Shown one piece after another: positions 48,701 to 60,829 of a stretch of DNA of 64,000 bases. Numbering within the stretch: the stretch's first letter is position 1; each line of letters opens with the position of its first letter. This DNA comes from Sipunculus nudus (taxonomy: Eukaryota; Annelida; Sipuncula; Golfingiida; Sipunculidae), in NCBI GenBank assembly GCA_026874595.1, contig CM049311.1, positions 5,557,676 to 5,621,675 on the forward strand. The letters run 5' to 3'. The notes beneath the pieces are model-generated. The model was given only the letters and a program-made list of their open reading frames with translations. It ran no database searches and was not told the origin of the DNA. A program made the translations under genes and the position numbers.

Positions 48701-51700
48701 CAGAACCTTATAAAAAAGATTTGTCAGTTTGTGGTATTCAGTGTTTAATATTAGGATTTCATTAGTTTTGCAACACCCACACAGGTCATATCTCACCGAG
48801 GAAACATTCCATTCAGTAGCATACATGGGTACTAAATTTACTGTTTTATTAATAAATGACATTTCACCTTTATATGATACATGTACGTCTAGTGATGGCC
48901 TGATGATCAGTTATAATCAAGGATCTGTTGGTTGGTTCAAAATAATCTATTTGTCAACCTTGCCATGCCATAATCAATTACAAAGTTCTAGCTTTGTGAT
49001 GTATAAATGCTTGCTTTCATTTAATTCATGCTAATTTTGTTTTCACTGAAAACTTCATACCTAACTACTCTATATGCACATGTAGGGTTAAAATTGTAAA
49101 ATATATTAGCCAACATGTAGGCCCATATAATATATCAGTTGAGAACCTGAGATGATGTATACAGGCCTATAAATGGTCACTGGTCAGAAATTTCATACTC
49201 ATAAACAATGCATAATTTCTGGTAATCAGTTGGTTAAGGTTAACTGATTTTTACTTGTGACTGATTATAAAATTACAACCTATTCCCAACCCTTGAAGTT
49301 AAACATGTTATGTATGATGGAAATAGATTCATTATTTGATGATGGGTGTCACTTTTCAATCAGATGTCAGATCAAATATGAAAAGAATTTTGATATACCA
49401 ACAAAACAAGTGATTTTGATACAGGTGGACTGGATACAACAACAGAAATATGCAATTGTACCTGAGGCTCACATGGTGCTACAATGAAACATTCTGTTGA
49501 TTTTCACAACAGACCCTACTAGCAATTAATATTTAATATTATATTATGGGTTCAAGCATTGGTCTTAATGCTGTCTCCTGGCAGTATTCACTAGTGGTGT
49601 GCCAATTAATAGATTACATATACCAGTGATTGGTCTTTTCTTCCATAATCCATTATACTGATTGCAATTTTGCATCATCAGTCACAACCGATTATGCATG
49701 CACATCAAAAGAAGTCATATTATCCTGAAAAAAATATTCCTTTTCTTTCAGAGATGTAAGAAAAACATGGCACAAAATAGCAAAAAGCATTAAATTCCTC
49801 ACCTTGTGGAATGAATAAGTATCCACAATCTGTCCCTTACCTTGATATTTCAATGTTATGTACAAGTTAGACAGAATTCTCTTGGTAAATATTTTAAGAA
49901 TGTTTCTATACAGCAGTCAGCATAATTCACAGTAATATAAATGATACATCAATAATCTGTTAATAATCACCCATAGGTCCTTTTTTTATCTTTTATCATC
50001 AAATATTTTACAAACCATTCCTTCCACTAGTATCCATTGAGTCCTGATGTCCTTAACAAAGTACACTAAAACAGACGATGTTACTTTACCTTGGCACCAT
50101 ATGACAAGAAGCATCATAATGTACATTGACCTAGATGTTAACAAGCTATACATTCCTGAGTTTTTACATCTTCTTTTATATCTTGAGTAGTATACTAATT
50201 AAAGGTTTCTCTTCCATAAATGTCACAGATAGCTGAACTGTCAGAGTTTTCACTTTCATACACTATGAGCATTTTGACCTCGGCTTCATGCATGAAGTGT
50301 CTCTGTTAAAGAACTAGGAAAACATAGGTGTTATACATCATAACACCTTTGAACATGTTTCTGCATATAAAGTACTTATTTTGATTTGTGAGAATTAAGT
50401 ATGCTCCATGCATCACAACTTGCCACTTTCATTAAATTCTGATGTAACCTACTACATTGTTAAAATTCATACCTCTCAATAAAGCAAAGAGGAGCTATTT
50501 GAAAATGTAAAACATCCTTTTAAGTTATAAAAGTTAAACTCTCATACACAAGCATGAATACAGAGTGTGACGTGGATAATTATTCTCTTTTCCTTAAAAA
50601 GGAGAAAAAATATAAGATATTTCTAGATATGTGTAATTTACCTAGACAGTCTTGCCAAAATGGTAAAAAGTTAAATGTTTCTGCCAAGATTTCACAAATG
50701 TTTACGTCTGTTCACATCTGTGTCACTAGAAAGTGGACGATCATCTTCAATGCATAGGTGTGTACAACTGCAAGCCAGAAAGAGACTTTTTTTCTGCACA
50801 CTACTGTGTTTTGCTTTTTTATTTCTTTCACATCAAATTACCATTTGAAATTTCCCCTTCAACTATAATGAAGCAATACTTATTTTACTATTTCGAAAAA
50901 AAACTCTGATAATATCTATGAAAATTTTTGAAAATAATGAAGGTGGAAAGCTGTTTAAAAATGTAAAGACCTTTAAGGACACAACTGGAAGACATGCTTT
51001 TTTCAAACACTTGTGTGGCCCTGGAATTGTCTTTATAATTTAAGCTCTTCTAAGTTTTTCAAGAACCTGTTTTATAATTGAGATTTGAGTACAAGGTGCA
51101 AAAGGTATACAAATGTCATGGAGGACTCCATCACTTGGTACACATACGGTATCTATAGTTCAGTAAACCCAGAACCAGTTACAGACCAGCCCTGTTGGTA
51201 ATGACCAGTTAAGAAGTAGATCTACCGCAGCAACACACAACATATATCAAAGCTTTCATAGTACATCAGCAACAAGAACAACACATCAGAGGCCTCAGGA
51301 TTATGATGATGATGATGAAAACAAATGTGTGTACCTGTATCACACTTTATATTATATACATATTATGTATATAAAATTTACATACAAATGTCACCTTGTG
51401 GCTTACTGAAGGACAATCTACTGAATCTAGTAGTATTACTCATGAAGGGCAAAACTAACAGACTTTTCCATGGTATTTATGACATTTTCTGACTGATGTT
51501 TTACAGCAGTACACAAATGTCAGGTGTTAAGGGGCATGCCGGTTACGTAACCAGAAACTGATGCTGTAATATGCTGCTGAACATATTATGTAACATTCTA
51601 CAACAGATGCCAAGAAATTAAATTCTGGAAACAACCCAAGAGGATCTCTCATATTATGACACTTGCTTTTCATTTTTAGGTACAACTTAAAAAAGTTTGA

Positions 51701-54700
51701 CGGGGTCAGGTTTCAGCTATAAGGTTCATGTCATCTGCCCTTCTGTCACAGTGACTGTGTGTGCCTGTGTATAATATATCTTAAACAGTTATGGTTACAT
51801 TTCAACTGAAGATAAAGGAGAGGAGTAACTTTTTTTCACCTGATCTTTTCCTGTGTATAATATATATATATTACAAAATTATAACCCCATTTCAATTTTT
51901 CTACCAAAGTTAGCATTTATAGGAAAGGGACAACTTTCTTCACCTGATCCTTAAAGACATGATATAGGTCACACTGTTGGTCTAGTGATAGTTATGGTTA
52001 ACAGGACTGTAACCAGGTTTTCTTACAAAATGAAGAGGCAAAGTTTTAACATAGTCACATAATTAATTTAACACTATATGATCTGTTTTCAAACCAACTA
52101 CCAGTAATGTTTTTGAGTGGCATTGACTTAGGTAGGTAGTCATCCCGCTGGTTATATAAGTAATCTACAGGAAACAAACACCTGTAGACATGGGTTTATA
52201 ACATGTGGATGAAACAAAAGTGATGGGTCTGTACTGTGATAATCAACACACTATTTAAAGATAATTCCCTAAACATCAATATAATGGGATAATGTAATGT
52301 GTACACAGACATTACCTGATTACAATCAATACATACTGATAAACACATCAGTGCTGATATATAGAGCAGACTTATCTCAGTACAACATCAACAGATAAAA
52401 AAAATTTGGCAACTGATAAATCTTTCTGGTAATTTCAGTTGTGTCATATCTCTAAAAAGTAATATTATATGAACAAATTACTGTTTATAATACAGAAAAA
52501 GTAAAAACAAATATAAGTAAATTCAAGTATACATAATATTTAACAGGTTACTGAGACTAAAGTTGGGTGCTGAATAGAAGTAGTGTTTATTGAGGTAACA
52601 CTAAAAACCTTGGTACAAATCTATTTTCACCCTTAGGTTTTTAACTGTCTAGATCTCTGATAAAACGGGCTTTCTCACTGCATTTACTAACAGCTGAACT
52701 GAGTTCTTGTCTGCAGATACAGGTCCATTGTGTGCTGCAATATACTTGGTCACTCCAATGTCATACATGGGGATCATACATGCTCACTATGTCCCATACA
52801 TGTTTCCTTCAGCATTATTTTCAGGGATATAAGCACCAAGGATTAGTGTCTTGTTTAATGTTAAGTTGTTTACTGACTATTCACAATATTACACGTATAT
52901 GATTATATTACCTAAGTACTCTCATTTCAAGTTGTATAAACAAAATTTCTACCCTGATTTTGAATAACTATATGGTCTGTACCATACCCGTACACCATAA
53001 TTCATAACATATTCTCAACCATGAGACTGGTATTGTAAGATCGCTCACTTGCTACATTCAAATGTAAAACATGTCATAAAAACATGTGAATTTTATAGTT
53101 TATACATCTATCAATTTATCAACAAACTGACACAGCTGTAGCAGGAACATCATGTGATAATTGATTTCAAATTCTCAGAATGCATCCATTAAGGCCGCAA
53201 TTACAGCTATTAATGACTTGGGCTTTTGCACCTGTCCTGTATGTAGTGGAACATGATGGTGCTGTCTGCCTGAATCTGGGACACTGGTCATCATGCTGTA
53301 TACTACATCAGTATATTACAATAACATCAGGAATGTGACTAAGGTATGAAATCATACCTTTGCACTGCAGTCCTTTCTAGCACCAGTTCAGCCACTCTAA
53401 CCATTATCAACTGATAGTGGCATGCACTGGAGTGGCAGTGGAAAACGTATTAAAATATGCACTGAAAAGCTACAGCATGAGCAGATCTGCCCCTCATGTT
53501 TACAAAGGCTATTTGCTAACAAAGTGAGTTGCAACAAAAATGATGACCTATTAATTAAATTATCCAATTATCTCCGCCAAGGGGCAGTGGTTATGTTTCT
53601 GCCTGCATTGGTTAGTTAGCAACATTACTCAAAATATTATTAATAGATTTTGATGAAATTTTCAGGATAGCTCAGCAATGATACACAGAAAAATTGATAA
53701 AATTTTGTGGGAGATCCAGATCACCAGCACGATCCAAGAATTTGTTAACGGAAAAATGCTACATTTAGGGGTAATGAGCTGCCTTGTGGGAGGTCTGTGT
53801 TCTCTGAGTGCCCATATTCTATCTATAATTAATTTTTATACAGAAACTATCAAAACTCATGAAAACTGGTACCAGCAATGAAGGTATCCCTCTTGTTATG
53901 ATGCATTTCAATTTTGTGGGATATGTACTTTAACTGGTTCTACACAGAAAAACTAAAGCTTCTTAAAAGTGGAACAGATATCACCAGTTGCCACATGGCT
54001 AGGGCTAAAACATGTATGCCAAACTATGAATGGAGTTTATTTGCCCACATTTTCAGGGAAAATAAATATATTATCTGTCCCTCATATATCATGAATATTG
54101 GCAAAATTTAGGAAGATAGTAAAGTTTATAATTCACTTATGATGTCATCAGCAATGAGAATAAGGTAGGCCATCACAACTCAGTGTAGGCACCTTCCCCT
54201 AAAGTAATTATCAATAGCCTAATGAGAGTTGTAAACCTTTCTTGCTTGCCTAAATTGCTTATATAAAAGATTACCACTTGAATTATAATGTTTACAACAC
54301 TAAAATAGGTCAAACCCTGAATCTATAATGAAGAAATGCAGGAGCTTCTATCACTAGAGATGTATGCAGGTGAGTTATAAATGGCCAAATAAGCACGAGT
54401 TATTTCTGAATTTAATATGAAGTCCTGCCAGTTTTCTTATTTTTCACAGGGGAACAACCTCAGATGAGGACACCCAGGAAAAAGGAAAATGCCTGAAATG
54501 TTAATAATGCCAAACAAAATGTGTGCAGGTCTCTGTGGGTGTTGATCTGTTTACACTAACAACAGAGCCTGGGTCATACCAGCTTACAGGGAGGTTGAAT
54601 TCACCTGAAACTGTGAAAGCAATAAGGCTGCAGCCTGTTTACTGAGCTACCCCTCTGTTCAACACATGCTAAATCACAAACCTATATTGCTCGGACACCT

Positions 54701-57700
54701 GTGTATGTGGTACCTCTGTGAACACGGACCAAGGCTTCAGTCAGGACAACAGCAGAGTGCACACATAAATTTATGCAGGGCCCTTGTCAGTTCTCTTAGT
54801 TTATGTAGAAAAGTATTCTCCCATACCTGCTTAGGTATAACCTGCTGTGATAGAATGCTCAGTTGTTGCACAGGGTTGACAGGAAAGCTCTATTAACAAT
54901 ACCTGTATCTGTGCACTAACAGTATTTGCACTTAGGCAAGGTCATATGTTGGGCTAAATTCCATTCTGCTGGTAGCTAAACTTTCAGACTGGTGGAAAAT
55001 GTGATTAATCTACAATTAAACTGGAAACTATTAATCTATTTATAATATATATATATGCAAATATTCAATTGATAATGCACCAGATTAGTGTTTACAGGCA
55101 ACTCGTGCAGAATGATTATTAGGGCTAAGTATATATACGTTTGAATTATGTAAATTGTTGATAGGATTTTTAACTGTACAAATTATAAAGAGTTACTTAC
55201 ACTGACCAGTGAGGCAATACCAATCATCATACAAGTCCATTGTGAGTGCAAATTGGTTAATACCGATATATAAAATACAAGGCAGTCTGATGTGCACTAT
55301 CAATGCATGATACAGGACAGAAGTGTCTGATGTGCACTATCAGTCTATCAATAACAGGATACATGACAGAAGTGTCTGATGTGCACTGTCAATAACAGGA
55401 TACATGACAGAAGTGTCTGATGTGCACTATCAATAACAGGATACCTGACAGAAGTGTCTGATGTGCACTATCAATAACAGGATACATGACAGAAGTGTCT
55501 GATGTGCACTATAAATGACAAGAAAGTTTTAAAATTAATATGCAAGTACAAAATGCAAATCTGATATTTTTATTAACTTTTTAAAGTTACTTCAAGACTT
55601 TTTAAAACACAATATAAAATATGAGGCAATGTTGCACTGATGGTTAAACAAGATGACTTTTCTTCCTGCCTGAGTATAAAATATATGAATAAAGTTGGCT
55701 GTGTTGGGACAGACTCAAACAATGCAGTCAATATTTAATCTATAATAGTGTTGATCTGTATATAGATCAAACCAGATGTATAAAACTGAACTCTTGCACA
55801 TGATACTGTGAAATCTAACATCACATGGAAAATTGTACAAACAATACATCTACCAATTCAGGGATAAATAATTTAAATAGGATATGGTTCAAAGTTCTTT
55901 CAAGCGATTTTAGACCTCAAGAGATGTTTGGTGACACTACAGGTACTGCTTAAATTTAATTCCTTGTAATAACAATCATTTACACCTGTGTTGACAGATT
56001 TCCATGGGCTGTCATTGGCTGCCAAATTACTGTTTTCACAATTAGTATAAAGCCAAATTTCTGATGTTAATGTATAAGGCATTACTGTAGTGTGGGTAGC
56101 GTTGTACCATAAACAAGAACTGTTTGAACGCAGATATATATTTATTGTTGTCTCTAACATTTTCTGGACCTGTGGTCACAGGTTCAGTGCTTGTTGACCA
56201 AACTTATGTCTGTTTGAGACCGAATTGTGGAAAGTTTGTCATAGTTCACAATAAATTAACATATGTCTTTACACCAATCACAATCAAATGTTTCATATAA
56301 ATTATGAAATAAATATGAATTCATTTCATTCCATTAAGTTCCATATAAGGTAGAACTCAGATGTATCATACCACCAAAATGTTTATTAAATGCTCTATTA
56401 ATGAATTATTTATAAATAAGATAATATCAATATGGACCGACTGACTGGATTACAGATCACATGAGGACCTGCTTGAAAGCAATTATTTAAATCTATACTT
56501 TCAACACTGGACAGTCTGAGGTGAAGGTCACCAAGTGTCTGAAAGCAACAGACTGAGAAACATTTATTACTGCAGACATGATGATGTCCACGCCGAGTAA
56601 GGGGGCCTCAGTCCCCAATGACCCACAATGACACCACTCTGACTAGGACAAAGCTAACATGTAAAGGTATTTAAGCAAGTTCTCAATGAATGAATCAAAA
56701 GGGATTAACTGATCCCTAACGGCTCACCATATGACTTTTAACACATGGAGGGACAACATTAAATAACTCCAAGATTCCCAGCACACTCCAACTGAAACAA
56801 CTTCATTATACATACAGTGACATCTCTGACACCTGTTGACCACCCTGCTAGAAAGACCATTGTTTTAGTCCTAGAATAATTAAAACTATCATAAAACCTC
56901 CAACTAACATGACCACCCACTAACACATCAAGTTTGTGGTCTAGAACAGTGGCCAAGTTAGTAAGATTTTCATTGCACATATAGCACCCTATATAGAATC
57001 TTGGCACTGAATCAGGTTACCCTATATGCTCTGAACTCAGCGTGTGACCTCCCGGTGACGTTCCACTCGCACCCTGTGTGAAATAGAAGGATTCTTCAGG
57101 TTTGGCAAGCTGCCAAACACTGAGTCACTTTTTACTGGAAAAGCTTAAATCTGATTGGCTAAGCGTGTAAACAGAGATGCAAAAAAATGTTAAAAGAAAA
57201 CTGGTTGGCTCAGCGTGTAAACATACATTGCTGCCTCTATGCCAAACTCGTTCAGCACTGCAAGAGAGGAAATATGCAAACAAAGGGGGATAACTGATCT
57301 CAGGCCAAACAAGCAATTAAGTATAGAGACTAATGAAAGGATACAATTGTATCGTTTGTATTCCAACGGACGGTGGAGAAACTCTTTGCTACCAAGTACA
57401 TTAAACCTAGTGGTGGGCTGATCATCGAGTTTTATCGAAAGTCAGTCGGTTTGCTGCCACTTTTAAGCGCTCGATTACCAAAGGCAACTATCGATTACAT
57501 CATAATAATGATTGTTTTTTCCCCAGAATGCCTTTATGTTATAGGCAAAATTTATTCTTCAATTTTTTACCACATTCCGTGCTTCATATAATGAGTCTGT
57601 GTTCCCAATTAACTTCCGTATGTCACCGAGTATGACACGCTAGATGCGAGAACGGAGGATTTATTAAACTTATTATTTGTGAACTTGCAGGGAGCTGCAG

Positions 57701-58857
57701 AATGAGCGGAGAGTTTTTTAAAGAGCTGTACATAGCAAAATATGGGCCGGAAGGCGTTAAAATACTCCATAAATTCTCCAGGTGTATGCCAATTTTGCGA
57801 GATTCTCTTAGAAATAATCTATTCAACCGATGCCAGGTGCCTCTGTTTAGACCATCCTTAAAAAAATCTTTGTTGGGGCTAACCTGGCCGGTCGAGTATT
57901 TGGATTTCAACTGGAATTATTTTTGGACTAGTCTGCAATTTTTTTTCTTTGGTATGATCTGCCCCAAGTTCCCCATGGCCCGAAAAATCTGCCTTCATGT
58001 GCCAGGCCTAACATTCTTAGACGATCTTGATTTCCATAATGAAAGATATTACCCTATTTAAATTTGATGCTTAAATTAGTCTGATTGTCTTTATACGTGG
58101 AAGGATCGTTACATTCGTGTGCGAGAGGAGAATACCTGCCCTGGAAATGCTACCTGTACAGTTTCACAGATAATTGCATATTTCTTTGAAAATTGAATAT
58201 ATTTGTCTGAATATCAGTCCGTTTGCTCAAACCAATGATTGACTATGTAAAAGGTACCAACTCCCACCACTAATTAGACCACAGTGCAAATCGACAAGTA
58301 CCTCAAACAATATCCAATTGTGCTTGTCATGCCTGCAATGTGATTGGTTATATATTAAGCAGGGGGGATTCCCAAGAGACAGCAGCACCTGGTGGCCAAA
58401 CTTGACTGGCAACGGTGGTTTCTTGAAGCAGTTATTGTAGCGAATAGTTGAGCATAGCAATTAGCATAACTGTTGTAACCGCTGCTATGGAGTGTAGGGT
58501 ACACTGGTACTACGCTTGATTTGTCACTGAACAGACACTTTTAGTTTTACAAAATGAAATCCAGATTTTGGAAATTCTGTAGGCTATGTGTATGATTTCA
58601 ACATCTGTAGTCTGCTCCTAGAATACAAGAGTAGGAAGTACGTTCCTCCCATGTTTTAATCAAGGAAAGAATACGTAAATAACATCTTTCTTGGACAAGT
58701 TCATCAACTGACTGGGTTTATTTTAGAAAATTTTAAATTCGGCTTCATATCAGATTTAATAAATATAAAATAATAGATCCATCAATGCATTCAGCTGCAA
58801 CACAGAAGCCTTTAGACACATACATGCATAAGTGGAGAGATGCGTGTGAAGGGTGCA

Positions 58858-58895
<38 letters not shown>

Positions 58896-60639
58896 CCCTA
58901 TTTAATATTTTAGTTAAATTTACACAGAATTTAATTATCTTTTTGTGGGATTTATATATTTATAACATGTCTTTTGAAAACAATTCAAAACTTTAAAGAC
59001 AGGTCCCAATTATGCCTAAAATGATGTAAACTACTTTTCTCCCTGAAAGTTAAATGACTATCATCTAAATGTCTGCACTATACTAACCGGGTACAAAAGG
59101 TCAAAGCTTTTCTCGGCAGTGTCTTCTTCAGCTGAATACTGCCGACTGGCCACTGTAGGTGAATTGAATCTCAAGATCACATTTTCTATTTCATCAACTG
59201 TGTCACATTCTGTGTTATCAAAAGGCACACCCTTGTGGTCAAATCCCTTGTTAACTTTGAGGAGGGGGAAGTGCTTTCCGTTACTGATCGCCAACACCTC
59301 AGGCGGTGGATTATCCGGTGCGAAAGTTGTCACAGCCAGGTCAATCAGACCCTCGTCCCGCAGCAAGTAAAACACCATGAAGTAACGCTGACATATCGGA
59401 CAAGATCCCAGCTTCAGTCTATCTCTGTGAGCCTGAAAATACCAAATAAACACCATGAAGATCATTTGAATGTTGATTTCATTAAGTCAATTTTCTATAG
59501 TTCGTCCAGGTACCTGTGTCAGCATTTTTATAGGGATAATTTTTCATCAAATTAATCAGTGCAAAACTTTGTGATTCAAAGGTTGCAGGAGCTATTAGAC
59601 GACTACCTGTGTAAAAAATGCCTTACCTTTCTTTGATTTTTCAAAGGACAAATAATCATTAATATGACAAAACAGGTTACAGCGTTTACAACTGTCTCAT
59701 CCCCATTGAACTGATAATAAACAAGCCAGGCAAACTGATGACGTCTATCAATTGAAGGTGATGTGCAAAATAAAATCAAATTTATTCTTTTTCATGTAAC
59801 ATGACACATGTAATTTTAATATTTAATAACCTCATGTACAGAGTATCATATAAAATAATAAAATCACTATCTATTTTATAAACAACATTTAATATAAACA
59901 AGACTTTGCTCAAGTTTGTGTTTCCGACCCTCAAAGCAACACAGGTAAACAAATCTGCCATATTGTGTTAGGGTCAAACTACTATAATAGCACTATAATG
60001 ACTTGGGGGGGGGGGGATGTAAACAAAACATTTGATTTGGAGTAGCCTTTACAGTTGTGCTTTTATGCTTAGGGGCTAATATTAATATTTTTTAACAGGA
60101 TAGTCATGATTCACATTAAAACCTGACGCAAAACGGAAATCATGCTGTACAGTTGAGTTTCATGCATTGTAACATCCGATTACGTCACGAGCCGGCAAAA
60201 TGACTCAGGCGTGCGTTCATTCATTCATTCATTCCGTGCACGCTAGTTCTAACATGGGGCCGTGCAAATCAATGATAATCTTCTTGATAAAAAAACTTGT
60301 TGAAGATCATACACAAGTAGAATTTTATAACACCATTTCTGTGGAGTGTTAGCACCCTGTCACGGTGGCTGGCTCGAGCACAGAGCGTGCTTTTTGAACT
60401 GGTTCTTCACGTACCTTGACGAACAGCTCGACGTACGGCTTTTCCTCCTCGGACTCCTCATCATCAACCGCATCGTCTGCTGCTACACCAGAATCCGTGT
60501 CGGCAACCGGCTCAGCATCTTTCACAGCATCTTCCTGGACTTGTTGTGGATCTTCCTGGGGTACATCGGATCCGTTAAACTCTGGTGGAGGGATTTCTCC
60601 CACGGTTTCTACCACAGTGTCACCTGCGCCGTCTGCCAT
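45679..60639 (-). CDS. CLIC: Chloride intracellular channel (CLIC) family protein
   Basis: The join on the minus strand is 60639-60415, 59432-59088, 47701-47492, 46631-46505 and 45797-45679, all in phase, giving 341 residues with stop TAA. CLICs are GST-fold proteins found soluble and membrane-associated, with glutaredoxin-like activity and roles in tubulogenesis. Residues 1-67 are an acidic extension rich in Asp/Glu. The thioredoxin-like domain starts at YVELFVK, with SCPICQRYFMVFYLL (CPIC at 86-89) and a predicted cis-Pro in KHFPLL (about 131). The helical domain contains TRADCQIMPVLQHIRVAG (about 242-259) and SCPCNAEIIRHY (about 290-301), both close to Drosophila Clic. No signal peptide is present; the hydrophobic helix after CPIC is the family's putative transmembrane segment. 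CLICs are usually about 240-260 residues. Confidence 0.93.
45798..47491. other. CLIC introns 3 and 4
   Basis: The flanks of exon 4 are AT-rich. Near 45905-45960 a stretch beginning tattattaaaccttctagg faintly resembles the SINE body. Nothing else is recognised. Confidence 0.4.
46505..46631 (-). CDS. CLIC: CLIC coding exon 4
   Basis: Acceptor tgctgcag, 42 codons plus one base, donor TTTG|GTAAGT. AYKGFDIPED and FKKSCPCNAEIIRHYF correspond to the end of the helical domain. Confidence 0.92.
47492..47701 (-). CDS. CLIC: CLIC coding exon 3
   Basis: Acceptor tttacag, 70 codons, donor AAT|GTGAGT, phase 0. Contains KVLGRLDGYLRDVY, FMRGPDLTRADCQIMP and LQHIRVAGN, the C-terminal all-helical domain. 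Confidence 0.93.
47702..53570. other. CLIC intron 2, left part, nothing recognised
   Basis: Long AT-rich intron. Small frames of up to about 100 codons (for example 48729-49034) lack similarity or splice context. There is a short GAT run at 51304. Confidence 0.4.
53572..53813. mobile_element. MITE-like element with CTCCGCCAAGG ends
   Basis: Left end tctccgccaagg; the right end ccttgtgggaggtc is its decayed inverted copy. The interior has ttttgatgaaattttcagga and gatccagatcac, a pattern I remember as a very widespread repeat in marine animal genomes. It lies in CLIC intron 2. Confidence 0.55.
53814..55310. other. CLIC intron 2, nothing recognised
   Basis: AT-rich intron sequence between the CCGCCAAGG element and the 41 bp tandem array; no supported feature. 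Confidence 0.4.
55316..55512. repeat. 41 bp tandem array, about five units
   Basis: Units contain gacagaagtgtctgatgtgc followed by actatcaataacaggatac; the first unit is longer through an insertion. Near-identical units suggest recent spread. Confidence 0.9.
55513..56814. other. CLIC intron 2, nothing recognised
   Basis: AT-rich intron sequence with no supported feature. Confidence 0.4.
56815..56976. mobile_element. Short copy of the pogo/Tigger-like MITE
   Basis: Starts CAGTGACATC after TA and shares tgaccaccctgctag and agtcctagaat with the left end of 5248-5974, and ggtctag...agttagt...ttttca with its right end. It is an internally deleted relative of 162 bp. Confidence 0.55.
57702..58061 (+). 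other. Unassigned 119-codon open frame in CLIC intron 2
   Basis: MSGEFFKELYIAKYGPEGVK through to FLDDLDFHNERYYPI. It lies antisense to CLIC. It has no similarity I recognise, and phenylalanine and tryptophan content is high in the middle. It could be a decayed mobile-element frame or chance; there are no convincing splice sites. Confidence 0.15.
58856..58895. repeat. GT/AT microsatellite
   Basis: tgtgtgtgtgtgtgt running into atatatatat, CLIC intron 2. Confidence 0.9.
59088..59432 (-). CDS. CLIC: CLIC coding exon 2
   Basis: Acceptor attttcag, 115 codons, donor CCG|GTTAGT (less common GTTAGT, phase 0). It carries the CPIC motif, the putative membrane helix, PPPEVLAISNGKHFPLLKV and the linker to EKSFDLLYP. 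The join to KFNFFLKDRKD in exon 3 aligns without a gap to Drosophila Clic, so no exon is missing. Confidence 0.92.
59433..60414. other. CLIC intron 1
   Basis: Contains a run of about 12 G at 60006-60017 and a CATT run at 60218-60233. No element or exon is seen. Confidence 0.5.
60415..60639 (-). CDS. CLIC: CLIC coding exon 1
   Basis: ATG at 60639 (ATATGGCAGACGG context), 75 codons, donor AAG|GTACGT in phase 0. MADGAGDTVV is followed by a low-complexity acidic stretch to DDEESEEEKP, then YVELFVK, the first strand of the GST-like fold. The antisense strand is also open, a codon-bias shadow. Confidence 0.9.
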
Positions 60640-60666
60640 ATTGACGGGTTGTCCTTGGTATCAGCT

Positions 60667-60677
60667 TGCGCATGCGC
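60667..60677. promoter_or_regulatory. NRF-1-like site just upstream of CLIC start
   Basis: TGCGCATGCGC palindrome 28 bp upstream of the CLIC start codon, within a GC-rich stretch (60640-60830) that stands out from the AT-rich background. This is the usual place for an NRF-1 site in a TATA-less promoter. Confidence 0.45.
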
Positions 60678-60829
60678 GGCTGAACGCCAGGGCGTCACGC
60701 TCCGTTTGGCGCCGTTTTCGTTCAGGAATGTCCCGTGTCACCCCACGCTTTTGCCGCCAACTCAGTTGGGGCGGGGAACCATATTTGTTCAGGGCTTTCC
60801 GGTTGACGAATTATTTACATAAAGCATGA

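Noticed and set aside
47702-59087. A missing CLIC exon between exons 2 and 3
   Set aside because: Both borders are phase 0 and the direct join aligns without a gap to Drosophila Clic as remembered.
60346-60829. Plus-strand frames of 158 and 137 codons
   Set aside because: Antisense shadows of CLIC exon 1, which has clear family homology on the minus strand.
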